Assembly (NCBI GenBank): GCA_008704415.1
Contig: VXIS01000253.1
Location: 1-64,000, forward strand
DNA length: 64,000 bases
Origin: Sphaerosporella brunnea
Lineage: Eukaryota; Ascomycota; Pezizomycetes; Pezizales; Pyronemataceae
Reading direction: 5' to 3'
Shown: positions 19,622 to 30,870 of the stretch, one piece after another
Layout: each line of letters opens with the position of its first letter
How positions within the stretch are numbered: position 1 is the first letter of the stretch
The notes under the pieces: model-generated
What the model saw: only the letters and a program-made list of their open reading frames with translations
The model's database searches: none
Told to the model about the DNA's origin: nothing
Program-made: the position numbers and the translations under genes

Positions 19622-20316
19622 TTAAAATCCGGCAAGTACTGACACGCACCGTTCGTGCTTGAACAGTGCTCGACCGGTGGTGGTCAGTAAAACCTCAAAC
19701 AGAGCGGGGAGATGGAGACCGCGGCGACAGCCTGAGCGCTCGCTCTTTCCCGTCTCCACCTTGTCTCCAGCGCTGACGTCTTTTTGACTTTTCACGTCGC
19801 CTCTTTGCACTCCAGCTCGCGTCAAAACACTTCCCATCCAGCTTCACTGCCCGCTGAACGGTCCGTGTCAGTATACTTCGGCGCCGGTGAAATTGCCTTA
19901 TTACCGGGATAATACGGTATTGTGTCTGCTTCTATTAGTGGTTGTCGGAGTGTAGAATCCCGGTAATAACGAAATTTCGCAGACCCCGAAGTATACTGAC
20001 ACGTACCGTTCAGCGGGCAGTGAAGCTGGGTGGGAAGTGTTTCGACGCGAGCTGGAGTGCAAAGAGGCGACGTGAAAAGTCAAAAAGACGTCAGCGCTGG
20101 AGACAAGGTGGAGACGGGAAAGAGCGAGCGCTCAGGCTGTCGCCGCGGTCTCCATCTCCCCGCTCTGTTTAAGGTTTTACTGACCACTACCGGTCGAGCA
20201 CTGTCCAAGCACGTCGCTTCCAACCGCCTCTCACACAGCTTCACTGCCCGCTGAACGGTACGTGTCAGTATACTTCGGGGTCTGCGAAATTTCGTTATTA
20301 CCGGGATAATACGGTA
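19622..20316. repeat. Large palindromic cluster of an inverted-repeat element
   Basis: About 19640-19885 is the inverse of about 19984-20213, including mirror ORFs (19622-19837 minus and 20030-20254 plus, near-identical products). The segment 19957-20037 is in turn the inverse of 20236-20316, with ends ATCCCGGTAATAACGAAATT. The simplest reading is one complete MITE of about 360 bp (19954-20316, TIR about 80 bp) next to a second, inverted, partly truncated copy. The ORFs are consequences of the repeat and are not called as genes. Confidence 0.7.
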
Positions 20317-20652
20317 CTAGGGGAGTTCAGCCTGGCGGGGTTTGCCGGGTTTTGGTGCATGGTTTCGACGAAATAAACCCGCGAAAAACCTGTATTTGGT
20401 CTGAACTCCCCTAGGAAAAGTGTTGACTGAAACTTCTATAGAATTGAATTCTTTTTTTGGCGGGACATGGGCTTTCCCGGTGCGGATAGGTGGTTGGAGA
20501 TGCAATGCGGAGGATGGAAGAATTTTTTTTGTTTCCGCTAGAGAGAAACCTCAGAGCGAAACCATCGAAACCTCACAAAAAAAAGGTACCAAAAACCTCC
20601 TGGCTTTGACACCCAAAACCCGGCAAAAACCCGCCAGTGTGAACTCCCCTAG
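20317..20652. mobile_element. MITE with CTAGGGGAGTTCA ends and TA duplication
   Basis: The 336-bp unit has ends CTAGGGGAGTTCAGCCTGGC and the inverse of GCCAGTGTGAACTCCCCTAG, extending to about 40 bp of TIR (GGGTTTTTGCCGGGTTTTGG). It is flanked by TA (20315-20316 and 20653-20654). An internal inverted copy of the terminus (GAACTCCCCTAG, about 20401-20413) is present. Tc1/mariner-type target preference is suggested. The 172-residue ORF over it is not credible. Confidence 0.75.
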
Positions 20653-20654
20653 TA

Positions 20655-23002
20655 GGAAAGACGCAACAGAGGACTACCAACGCAATGAAAACCACAACCC
20701 GACCTCCACCACCGTTTCCCCTTCAACTTCGTGTTCGGGAGGCCAGCAAAATGAGCGACTGTGTGGCAACTTGGCCAACCGAGCGTTTGGTTGTGGGACC
20801 CACTTGCATGCTCGCAGAAGAAACCGCACAAAAGTCTCACTCGAGATGCCTGCACTTGATCGTAACGGGGAAAAAAAGAGAGAGCGGAGATCAAAAGCGT
20901 GTCATTTACCGATGGGGTCAAAAGACTTCAAAGGGTAGTTGCTTACTTTATACTGTTATAACAACTGTTATAGATAGAGTACTTCGTACTCCAGCACACA
21001 AAAAAATGAGGCGCCGTGGATGCAACCCGACCATGACCATGATATCACCACCCAACGACCGCACAATAGAATGTCCCAGACTGGCAAAAGACAGGAGACT
21101 GTTGGAGCGGATTTTTCTGTCGCTGGCGTTGACGTTCGTTTGATGGTTGCGCAGTTAGATAAGTACCGTATAAATTCGCCAGCAAAGAGACTAGAGCGAG
21201 GGTGGGGGCGGCAGCGTGCCACCGAGACGCCATACTAGGCCATGTACTAGTACAGTAGACCTCACAGTAGATATGTCTTGGACTATATTGCCACTTGAAT
21301 CCGGGCTCCATATCGAATGGTGGTTGTGGTCGTCGAAGTTAAACTGCTCGGGCAACTCACTTGTGAGTGGCCCCCTGGTGCGAGTCTGCGATTGGGGAGG
21401 TGGTGCGAACACCTTGGCACAAGTAGTGGCAATGGAATTCCTGGTGGCAATAATGGGCTGTAAATGTGCGAACGGTCAAGAGAGGCGCTGTGGAGTATGG
21501 TGCACGCAGTCTATACGGGGGTAAAAAAGCGACCGTAAAGGCTCAGCATCCAGCCCCCGGATAGATAGGTAATCAAAATATGTTACGGCGAAGACGTTTC
21601 ATGGCACATGTTTATTTTATTGCCGAAATGAAAACAAAAGGTTTTAGAGAACGAAAGTCGAGCACTTTGTATGGTGAAAACCGTCCGATGCACAAAATGT
21701 CCAAAAATCAATCTATGGATATAAAAGCTTTTAAGTGAGAGAAAAATTCTCCTGGGCCTTCTGATACTCTATTTCTGTTGATTTGCCTATCTTAACAAAA
21801 CTGAGCTCTAGAGCCTCGATGCCCGCTGCGCCACATCCAGTCCAAAACCCATAGGCGCGAGGTTACGCGAAAATCAGAGAGAAGAGAAAACCATCGATGC
21901 TTTGCAATCTACATTCTATAGCTACACATACTATCTGCAATGAGCGAGGATGGAATTTGTGGGGCCCCCATGGCATGTGTTGCTTCCTGCCCGCATCGCG
22001 GCATGGCGCCACGGGCATCCCCTCGAGGGTATTTTTGCCTGCGCTGGCAAAAGCGGCGGGCATTGTAGCACTTCCCTCTTTCTCACAACCGTTGTGTGAC
22101 CACCATGGGGTCCGCCATAAGCGTTCACAAACGGAGTGGGCGGCATTCCGCGACACCGCCGGCGCGAACGGAGGTTATTGACACCCACTAATACTGACAC
22201 AAGAACTGCTTTCCAGAAAAACCTTGAAATTGGAGGTTGCCGAACGGCTGTTGTGTTGCAACCGCTTTTGCATGGTTTTACTAGTTTGTGAAACCACGGT
22301 TGCGCCGCCAAACAAGCCCTTAAACTACCTGCCCAAAGTCGAATACATCTTAAGGTAAGTGAATGTAGGTGCTTAAGTAAGTACTTAGGTACCTGTCTTG
22401 ACGATGACGGTGGCCAACATCTCCCATCGGTAGTCAAAGGATCCTATTCGGCCAGACGAAAACAAATTGCCCTTTGCTACGTAGATTGAGCAAGTGTCAT
22501 ACATCAGGGGCCGCCACGCCGGCTGCGTCTGCATGACCGGCTGCAGCTGTATTCGAACCAAAATGCTCAGCGGCGATGAACACCGCACAAAACCCTCATG
22601 ACTATCATTGCCGCCCGTTAATCCAGATCCTCTCTGCAGGTACATTGTAAACCCTATTTAATTGTCCCCCTCCGTGCCTCCCAATCACTTCTACGCCTTA
22701 CACGCTATTGCATCTTCCAACACGCATATTCAAAGCCAACATTGCATTTACTAGGTGTCTTTTAATTTTCGAAGCACGAAAATTCCTCTAAGCATCCGGT
22801 ACCTGTCAAGTTGGAAGTACGTGCACTTGCCTCCTTCTTAAAAGTATTTCGATATTCTACAAAAAACTTTTTAGTTCATAAAACTCGACAAGCTTGCTGT
22901 CTCCAAGGTGTTCTGCATTCCTACCTGCAACGTTGAAAGTCTCACCCGGAAAGCAACTTTTTCATTCTAGTTCTTTTTGTCATCCAGAACGAATATTCGA
23001 TT
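20655..23002. other. Intergenic, one candidate exon only
   Basis: No complete gene was recognised in this 2.3-kb stretch. Apart from the candidate exon at 22385-22645 the ORFs are short and mutually overlapping on both strands. The last few hundred bases (from about 22650) are AT-rich and would hold the promoter and 5' UTR of the copper ATPase. Confidence 0.5.
22385..22645 (-). CDS. Candidate exon of an unrecognised gene
   Basis: The minus-strand frame encodes a segment with the look of a folded protein: LVRIQLQPVMQTQPAWRP, then MYDTCSIYV, then SFDYRWEMLATVIVK. It is rich in aromatic and hydrophobic residues and has no repeats. CTGCAG at 22631-22626 could be an acceptor, making the exon start just inside the ORF; GTACCT/GTAAGT-like donors lie after 22390. 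No partner exon could be identified. It may be a remnant. Confidence 0.25.
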   Translation of the reverse strand: MYLQRGSGLTGGNDSHEGFVRCSSPLSILVRIQLQPVMQTQPAWRPLMYDTCSIYVAKGNLFSSGRIGSFDYRWEMLATVIVKTGT

Positions 23003-26000
23003 ATGGATACCGGGAGAAATGCTCCTGTAAGTTGACAGGATTGCGGTCATTGTTTTTTTTGCTTGGCTCCATGCTGATATATATATTGTAAACAAAGGAC
23101 CAAGTCACAACTGTCTTGCTCATAGCCAACCTTCACTGCCCGTCATGCAGTCGAACAATATCGGACATCCTCTGGAGTCTTTCGCCTCCTCCACTCAGCG
23201 TATCAACTTCGGTTCTCAGTCGGATAGTCACGGTCGTCCACAGACGGACCCTGCTTCCCCGGAAAATCGTGGAGGCCCTTCTAGAAGCCGACTTTGACGT
23301 CGACAGTGTGGCCCTGAAAGATGGCGCCCACACTGTGGATCCCAATTTCACCATCAACCACCCGAGAAGTGTGCTGTTATCCCCGCAGGCCCAAGGGTGG
23401 TTAGAAGAAGAAGCCAGGAACTTGGTAAGAAGTGTAGTGCGGCGAAGTAGGCAAGAAGATCGACATATCCTCAGTTGCGAGGCCTGTCAGAGGGAAGCCA
23501 ATAGGATCTCAGTGTCAATGTATTCGGAACCCTCAGCACCGAGTCGACGATTTTCTAGTGTGCTCAGCTTAAGAGAGGATCCAATCAGCCGGCAATTTTC
23601 CAGTCCACTCGGCTTGAGAGGGGATCCAGAGAAAGATGATCCGGTGATACATTGGGAGGACCACAAATCACCCTCGAAGGCCATAGAATCGCCGCTCAGC
23701 TCTTATCAAGCAGTTATCTCCATTGGTGGCATGACATGTAGTGTTTGCACGGGCAAGGTGGCCGAGACCCTCGAAGCATTTGATTGGGTGAAGTCTGCCA
23801 GCGTCAATCTGATGAGTAACAGCGGGGTGGTGGTTTTTGAAGCTGTGGGAGATGGCAAAGAGGAAGCGGCAAAGCTCGTGGATGAGATTGAGAACATCGG
23901 ATACGACGCCGCTCTGGATCGAATGACGAGTTTGACCCCTTCCCCCGACACGGACAATGACTTCGTTGGTGACCGACAGGTTGCACTGTTGGTTGCCGGA
24001 GTGTATTGTCAAGCCTGCGCTGAGAAGATTGTCGCTGCACTTAACTTCTCTTTCGGCGAGATGGTGGTAGCAGAAGCAAAACCTACGGTGCGTTCACCAA
24101 TATTGCGCCTTCGATACACTCCGAGTGCCCCCAGCGTCACGATCCGCAAGATAATTCACGTCATCTCGGCGGTAGATCCAGCTTTTGATGTATCCGTCTT
24201 TCACCCGCCGACACTGGAAGAGCGTTCGCGGGCGATACAACTCAAGGAGCGCACCAATTACTTTATCCGCCTGTGCCTCACTTTCATCTGTGCCATCCCA
24301 ACATTTCTTATTGGAGTGGTGTGGATGTCGTTGGTTCCGTCCACAAATGCCACAAGGATATATTTGGAGGGTGCGGCATGGGCTGGGAATGTCTCGAGGC
24401 TCGACTGGGCTTTATTGATAATCAGCACACCGGTGATGTTCTACTCGGCAAACCCTTTCCACACGAGAGCTATGAAAGAAATTTTGGCTTTGTGGCGTCC
24501 TGGAAGCCCAGTCCCGATACTGAGGCGTTTCTACCGGTTTGGGTCGATGAATCTGCTGATTTCATTGGGCGTATCAATCTCGTACTTTGCGAGTGTTGCC
24601 ATGGTAATATTGGCTGCTAGGAGAAATCTTCAGCATTCTAGTATGCCTAAACAGCATGTTTCCACCACTTATTTTGACTCCACGGTCTTTTTGACAATGT
24701 TTCTCCTCATGGGTGAGTGCCTGAACCCCCGCCCCCCCCCTCGTACAAACTCCATGGCTGACGCCGATCACGATAGGTCGTTTCCTTGAGGCCTACAGCA
24801 AGGCCAAGACTGCTGATGACATGAATTTGCTGGCAAAGCTACGTCCCAAAGAAGCCGTTCTGGTGGAACCCACGACCGAGGATACAACTGAAATCGATAT
24901 TGAGAAATCTCTCCAAGTTTCTCCAGTTCAGGATTCCAGCAGCGCCCCTGAGTACAATGATAGCCGTTCGGTTGCACTCCGAAGAGTTCCAGTGGACTTC
25001 CTGGAGGTTGGTGATATTGTATCGATCGCACAGGGTTCCTCCCCGCCGGCCGATGCCATTGTTGTCTCCGGCACATCCACCTTTGACGAGTCCTCGTTGA
25101 CTGGAGAAGCTCGGCCCATCCTAAAAAGTCCAGGCGATACCGTTTTTGCAGGAACCATTAACCAAGGACAGGTCATCAATGCCCGAGTTTCAAAGGCTGG
25201 AGGCGAGACCTTACTCGATGAAATAGTTGACGTTGTGCGGGAGGGTCGGAATAAACGTGCTCCGATAGAACGAATCGCCGACAAGGTCACCGCTTATTTT
25301 GTCCCGGCCATATGTTTTCTGGCCGTGACGACCTGGATAGTATGGCTTTCTCTCGGTATAACCGGAATACTACCCTCTGATTATCTCGATCTAGAAGAAG
25401 GAGGGTGGTATCTTTGGTCCCTTAGTTTTGCAATTGCTGTCTTCGTGGTGGCCTGTCCTTGCGGCATCGGTCTGGCAGCCCCCTGTGCGTTGCACGTCGG
25501 TACCGGCCTTGCTGCAAGTCACGCGATTCTGGCCAAGGGTGGTGGTGAAGCATTTCAAGAAGCATCCTTGCTGGACTGTGTCGTATTCGACAAGACTGGT
25601 ACACTCACTCAGGGTGTGGAACCTGTGATAACAGATGAAGAGGTTCTTCCTCCGGAGGCTTCAGCCATTGATATCGTTTACCTCGCATCGCGATTGCTCG
25701 AGGAGGGTTCCATCCACCCGCTTGCCCGTGCTATTGTGAGCTACTGTCAGCACAAGCGAGCGGCCAAAGGTCGATGCATTTCCGCGGAAGAGGTTGCGGG
25801 AAAGGGGTCCAAGGGAATCATCGAAGCAAATGGTAATTTGTTCGAGGCCATAATTGGAAACGAGCGGTTCATGGACGAGCATGATGTTGTCATGAGCCCG
25901 CAAAATTCGAGCCGCTTGGCCGCCTGGAAGCAGGACGGCAAAAGTGTAATTCTTGTGGCGCTGCGATCCAACGACAATTCTGCATTTAGTTCGAAGTTTG

Positions 26001-26803
26001 AACTGGCCGCCATGTTCGCCACTGCTGATCCCATCCGCGAGGAGGCGCCATTCGTCATCCAAGGACTTCGGGCGAGCGGTATAGATGTTTGGATGATCAC
26101 TGGAGACAATCCCATCACTGCTTCCGCCGTCGCCTCTCAGATTGGCATCTCAGCAGATCGAGTGATTGCCGGTGTTCTTCCCTCAGAAAAGGTATCCCAT
26201 TATCGGCTGAGCTGGTCAAGATCAACTGCTAATCCACTCGCTAGGCCGACAAAATTCGGGAGCTTCAGAGCATAGCCACTATTCGTCCGAGATCGATTGT
26301 CCGGCGTTTCATTGATTGGGTCCTTCGCCACCGAGGTAACACTCAACGGCGAGCGATTGTGGCCATGGTAGGAGATGGCATAAACGATTCACCGGCTCTC
26401 TCCGTGGCCGACGTCGGGATAGCAATAGGCTCGGGCTCCGACGTTGCCATCCAGACTGCAAAGTTTATTCTCGTCTCATCCGATTTGTGCAGCCTCCTAA
26501 CTTTGACTGATCTGGCATGCGCGGTTGTGAGGCGGATCAAATTCAACTTCTTATGGGCTTGTGTCTTTAATGTCATTGCCATCCCTTTGGCGGCTGGTAT
26601 TTTATTTCCCTTCACGCCTCAAAGGGTACGGCTTGAGCCTGTGTGGGCCGCGCTGGCCATGGCACTTTCGTATGTTGTCCCACTCGTTAATCGATGGACG
26701 TGCTGACAATGAAAACAGTTCGGTATCGGTAATTTGCTGCTCTTTGCTGCTAAAAACGAGGTTTTGGTTGGTGGGGTTTCGTCCGCACACCCGGAAGCCG
26801 TAA
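23003..26803 (+). CDS. Copper-transporting P1B-type ATPase
   Basis: Predicted exons 23003-23026, 23098-24712, 24777-26191, 26245-26669 and 26719-26803 give 1187 residues. It pumps Cu(I) across a membrane (Golgi or plasma membrane) using ATP. Three heavy-metal-binding modules are visible: CPSC (22-25), GMTCSVC (222-225) and CQAC (312-315). An extra CEAC (about 135-138) is also present. Then follow membrane segments, the TGEA actuator loop (about 655), the CPC ion-binding motif (VACPCGIGLA, about 773), DKTGT phosphorylation (about 818), SIHP in place of the usual SEHP, MITGDNP and GDGINDSPAL. Introns are 50-71 bp; the last restores the C-terminus ALSSVSVICCSLLLK. The tiny first exon (MDTGRNAP) is inferred from GTAAGT at 23027 and AAAG|G at 23097. 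The CCC2-like (secretory) versus export/detoxification subtype is not settled. It is convergent with the kinesin gene. Confidence 0.92.
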
Positions 26804-27170
26804 TCAAGGTTGTTTGTTGGAATTGTCTTATCGCCATATTGTCATGTAAATATAATTCAACGATTTTCATAGCTGTTCAAGTGTCTTCAGCCATCGCCAG
26901 AGTTGTTAAGCGCCAAAGTCGGTCAACGGATATAGATTGAGGGATGGTAAAGTACTTGTACAGCAGAATCCAAGAATTACCCTCACAAAAGAACTCCAAC
27001 CGCAGTGATATGTCTATGCAAATCGCAATCAAAAGTCAACACGCTTGCTAATAGCTGACAGTCATGATGAAAATAGAAACGTCAGGCCCCGAACATTTCA
27101 CAGTGGATGGTATCCGAAGCTTGGGTGCCATCCACCCTCATGTGTATATCCTGGGACCGAGCTTCGCGGC
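26804..27170. other. Convergent 3' intergenic region
   Basis: This 367-bp gap lies between the stop of the copper ATPase (plus) and the stop of the kinesin (minus). It must hold both 3' UTRs and polyadenylation sites. I see no gene or repeat in it. Confidence 0.6.
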
Positions 27171-29204
27171 TTACGAAGTGTTCTCTATACCACCCAATAT
27201 CCGGCCGATCTTGAGCTCTGTGCTGAATCTATTCCCCATTTTTGTTGGACTTCTGTTCTGTCTCTCCCGTTTGAGAGTCGCGATTTCCCTCCTCAATGCT
27301 TCGTTCTCGGTTTCAAGGACACTGATTCTGCGAGCGGCATCTCGAGCCTCCTCAGGGTCTTCGTAGACCTTGAGTTCCTCCTCCATGCCTTTTCTCAATA
27401 TCTCAAGCTTCTCGTCCACAAACTCGTCTCTCCATTCAGCCTCCTTGACTCGCGTATCCAGCGCTTCGCGACGGACCTCCTCCATTCGCCGATCCATCTC
27501 CTCTGCCATCTCCTCCCGCACGCTCTGTTCAATCATCAGGCAGCGATCTTCAGCATCGCGCCATCGGGACTCGGTCTCCTCAAGCTGCGTCCTCAGCCGC
27601 ACGATCAGCGCGTCCTTTCCGTCCCCTCCACTAGTGCTGGAATCTGTCTCAGCATCCGAAAACAGATCAGCGCCACCACCGCTCATGACGGAAGCGCTCC
27701 TGAGGCTGCTGGCAGAATGTATTGGCATGGTGACCTCTTTGGCCAGGGCTGAGTATCGAAGAATCTGCAGGGTGGAGTTAAACTCGCCCATCGGATCCGC
27801 TGTGACGAGCATGACTGCATTCTGTTTGGAAACACCAGAGAAGGTGTTGGAGAAGAGCACCTCCGTGAGTTTGCTACTACGCCAGTTTGCGGCCGAGTTC
27901 TGCTGGTGAAGGGACGCGAGACACTGGCCCAGCGTCATGAGAGAGCGGTTGATGCTACCGGCCTCAGCCAATTGACTACCGGCGGTCTGTGCATTGCGTG
28001 ATCTTTCGGACCCGGCCAGGTCGACAATGTGCAACGAAGAAGAGCCACGTTCCACGCCACGCGAGCTAAACCGCTTCATCTCAATTTGAAGGAAGGCATG
28101 GGACCGACTGGATGCGAGGTTCAAGTTGGTGGCCGATACCTTACGGCAGGTTTGCGCGTGCTCCACCACTTGCAGAGCTTCGCTGTAGCTGCTCACGCAC
28201 ACTTTTCGGAGACCAGAAACCACTTTTTTCTGATCTCGCGCGGAATCCCACTGAGATTGAGCTGAAGGCTTTTTGAAAAGGAGGGCCTTGCGCCGCGCTA
28301 ATGGGTTTACGAGAGGAGTTTCGTCCAAAAGATCGAAGATTCGGTCGTTGTAAAGCTCGTACATTGAGATGAGAATGGCATACCCGCTCCTAGGATCCGT
28401 CTCAACTACGATATCGCTTGCATCTGGGACCGCCGGAGTTGAAGATGCCATGGTCGGGCGTTTTGAAGCCGACACATTGCCCTGCTCCAGCGCCGAGTTC
28501 AAGCGGCCGAAGAACTGTTCCCAGTCCAGGACCACAGCATCGGTATGGTCAAACGCAACTATATCCATCCGTGAATAGTCCACCATCTTGCTATCGAGAC
28601 TGCGGAAGATGATGTCAAGCGCGAGCTGTACCATCCCACGTTGCTCCTTGTTGCCCAAAATCGTGTGTGTCTTGCCACTCCCCGTCACCCCCAGTGTGGC
28701 CATCATCCCGTCGCGTCCATTGATTGCATCTTGAACCAGCGGCAGCACCGTCTCCTGGAACACTTCCAACTGCTTCGCAGACTCGTCGAACACCTTTGTG
28801 AAAGTGTATTTATCAATGGTGCGTGTGCGTGCTCGATCCGGAGGCGTCACACAGATGCTTGTGCTTTGTCCTGGAATAGCCGAGATGAAGCGGGAATCTG
28901 AGACCGAGGATTGCTGGCTTGAAGGGCGGAGGCGGAGATAGACCTGGAAGTACTGGACGGGAGGCGTTTCCACGGTACCGGGAGTCTTTGGGCGACCATA
29001 GGGCGTGTGAGAGCGTTCGAATCCTGGGGTTTTTGGACGGTTGAGACCGGGTGTCTTGGGCCTATCCATTATTGGGAGTGTTGGGAATTGTGATTGCTGT
29101 TTGGGCCTAAGGAGGAATTGGGGAACGCCACTTGCACTTGATTCGGGGGAATGCGACACAATGGTGGTTGTGTTTGTATGTAAATACTTCTTAGGATTGT
29201 TCAT
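27171..29204 (-). CDS. Kinesin motor protein (N-terminal motor, kinesin-6-like insertion)
   Basis: This is a single 677-residue frame and a microtubule plus-end-type motor ATPase. The motor domain runs from about residue 84 to 492, with P-loop GVTGSGKT (172-179), switch I SSRSHA (365-370) and switch II DLAGSE (395-400). A long insertion after the P-loop (about 203-265, including FDHTDAVVLDWEQFF) and the NxxFSGVSKQ region resemble the kinesin-6 (MKLP/KIF20) class, but the class call is tentative. Residues about 530-650 are charged heptad-like coiled coil. The N-terminus has three RPKTPG repeats (48-53, 56-61, 71-76) plus a SHTPYG. An alternative start is Met46 (29069). No intron is needed. The stalk is short for a mitotic kinesin. 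Confidence 0.9.
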   Translation of the reverse strand: MNNPKKYLHTNTTTIVSHSPESSASGVPQFLLRPKQQSQFPTLPIMDRPKTPGLNRPKTPGFERSHTPYGRPKTPGTVETPPVQYFQVYLRLRPSSQQSSVSDSRFISAIPGQSTSICVTPPDRARTRTIDKYTFTKVFDESAKQLEVFQETVLPLVQDAINGRDGMMATLGVTGSGKTHTILGNKEQRGMVQLALDIIFRSLDSKMVDYSRMDIVAFDHTDAVVLDWEQFFGRLNSALEQGNVSASKRPTMASSTPAVPDASDIVVETDPRSGYAILISMYELYNDRIFDLLDETPLVNPLARRKALLFKKPSAQSQWDSARDQKKVVSGLRKVCVSSYSEALQVVEHAQTCRKVSATNLNLASSRSHAFLQIEMKRFSSRGVERGSSSLHIVDLAGSERSRNAQTAGSQLAEAGSINRSLMTLGQCLASLHQQNSAANWRSSKLTEVLFSNTFSGVSKQNAVMLVTADPMGEFNSTLQILRYSALAKEVTMPIHSASSLRSASVMSGGGADLFSDAETDSSTSGGDGKDALIVRLRTQLEETESRWRDAEDRCLMIEQSVREEMAEEMDRRMEEVRREALDTRVKEAEWRDEFVDEKLEILRKGMEEELKVYEDPEEARDAARRISVLETENEALRREIATLKRERQNRSPTKMGNRFSTELKIGRILGGIENTS

Positions 29205-30023
29205 GACCTGTGCAAGAAACTGCCGAATGCGGAAGGCTGCGTTGCCAGGAGCAACAGCTTCACAGGAGAGACCCCAGATTTTCTTAGCGGCAAAAATTGC
29301 CCTATAGGGAAGTAGGAATAAACAAAAACTCTGGTTGGCAAGGCTAAAACATTCAGATCACAGTTGCCACTTAGTATTCAAACACGTGCACTGGACAAAA
29401 GGAAAACAATCCGTCTAACCACCACCCAAGTTGTCTGGTTGACATGCACTACAAGTCCAAGGGCTACCACAGGTGAAGAAGTAAGGCCGATCCCATCGCG
29501 ATTAAGACCAGAAAGGGTCGCGCATCACGTTTCTACCAAATACAAGTAGCCAAGGCCCCTACTGGTCTATACCTTCACTGGACCGGCCGTGGACCGGACG
29601 ACAAGTACCGGTGGTGCAACTCAAGCTCCATCCAGACTTGAGATCACATTTTTAAGTTCTGTAACAGATGGAAGAATGAGCAGAGAGTCCTCTAAAAGAC
29701 AGTAAAGAAGGAAACAAAGAAAAGCAGGCAAAAGCAGTGGCCGACAGCGACTACTAGCCGACGATAGGTGCATGGAAGCGGTGTTGGATTTCCTTGGCTC
29801 TACCAAAGTTGCAACATGGGCAACATGATGTACTGGCATGGTTTCTTGTGTTCTTTCCTTCAAGTGCGCTTCGCGTTGTGTGTCTATCTCCTGAGAGGGC
29901 TGTACCAACGGGAGGTCCCAACCTCAAGGCACGTCTGGATTCACAGGAGGGTAGTAATGTCAAAGTTTCTAGGGCGTTGTAACAGAGCAAGTTACAATGA
30001 AAACTAGAACTTTCGTTGCTACT
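29205..30023. other. Kinesin upstream region and a possible retroelement 3' remnant
   Basis: The first few hundred bases would be the kinesin promoter. At about 29944-29965 CAGGAGGGTAGTAA is followed by TGTCAAAG, which resembles the purine tract/LTR junction of element A (GGAGGGGAGTAA then TGTCACGG). This suggests a degenerate retroelement end here. No coding remnant could be identified. The target-site flank GCTAC (30019-30023) precedes the B LTR. Confidence 0.4.
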
Positions 30024-30870
30024 GTAAAACCCACTAGGTTCACTAAATTGGGTACAAGGAAGATAGGCCTAACAGTGATCCTTTTCTAAGGAAAAGACAC
30101 TTATTAGACAAAGAGCTTTCAAATATGTGATTGGTAAAGATTCGCTGATGGTACGAGTATATTCGTACCGAAGGTAAAATAGGATAAGGATTCGAAACGA
30201 ATATGGAAACGATAATCTTGTTAAGGCTGAACCTCACAATATTTAAAGACGATAGCTGCTAACTCCGATGAACTCTCAACTTGTGGGAAATGTCTTGGGT
30301 TATATCCTGACGGATTTGCCTTGGAGCCTCAAAGTTGATTTCCAATCCTCGAATGAACAATTGCCGCTATTGCCAAGGAACGATACTGAGCTTCTTTGAC
30401 TAGCTCGGGATTAAAGATAACTTCCACTCCAACTCGGACACTCTTCTGCAGCTATGGCGTGATTGAACGCATAAGCCTTAATGCCTAGAATGCCCTATTG
30501 AAGTGCCGCAGTAGCTATGACGTGATGACCAATTGCCAAAGTGACTTTGGTACTTATCAAGTCTTGTCACAGGTGGTCCCCTCATATACCCACCGGGTAC
30601 GTTTGGGTATAACGGTCGGGCGCAACGTAATGTGAGTTATTTTGTACCCTGGAAAACACTATTTGTCTATAGGAACCGGCAACTAACCACTTTTTGCCAT
30701 ATAACTCACTGTGAATAACCTGTGACAACTGCAAGGTGTTAAACCAACACAGTTTTCATTCTTTCCTTGTATGCGTACGCATGGTGAGTTATTTTGCCCC
30801 CGGAAAAGAACACTTTTACTATGGGATCCTGCAACTAACTTCACCACCGCTATTATGATGTAAGTCTTGT

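Noticed and set aside
20030..20254. Near-identical ORF pair (19622-19837 minus and 20030-20254 plus) as a duplicated small gene
   Set aside because: Identity is fully explained by the inverted repeat arms; flanks of both arms are equally conserved outside the frame.
20420..20938. 172-residue plus-strand ORF
   Set aside because: Starts inside the CTAGGGGAGTTCA MITE and runs through its TIR; low-complexity and no family features.
23116..24789. Copper ATPase starting at 23116 and ending at 24789 as a short protein
   Set aside because: 23116 is a TTG, and the end is an unspliced 64-bp intron (GTGAGT...GATAG); splicing continues the ATPase in frame.
27045..27752. 235-residue plus-strand ORF
   Set aside because: Antisense to the kinesin coiled-coil region; no independent protein features.
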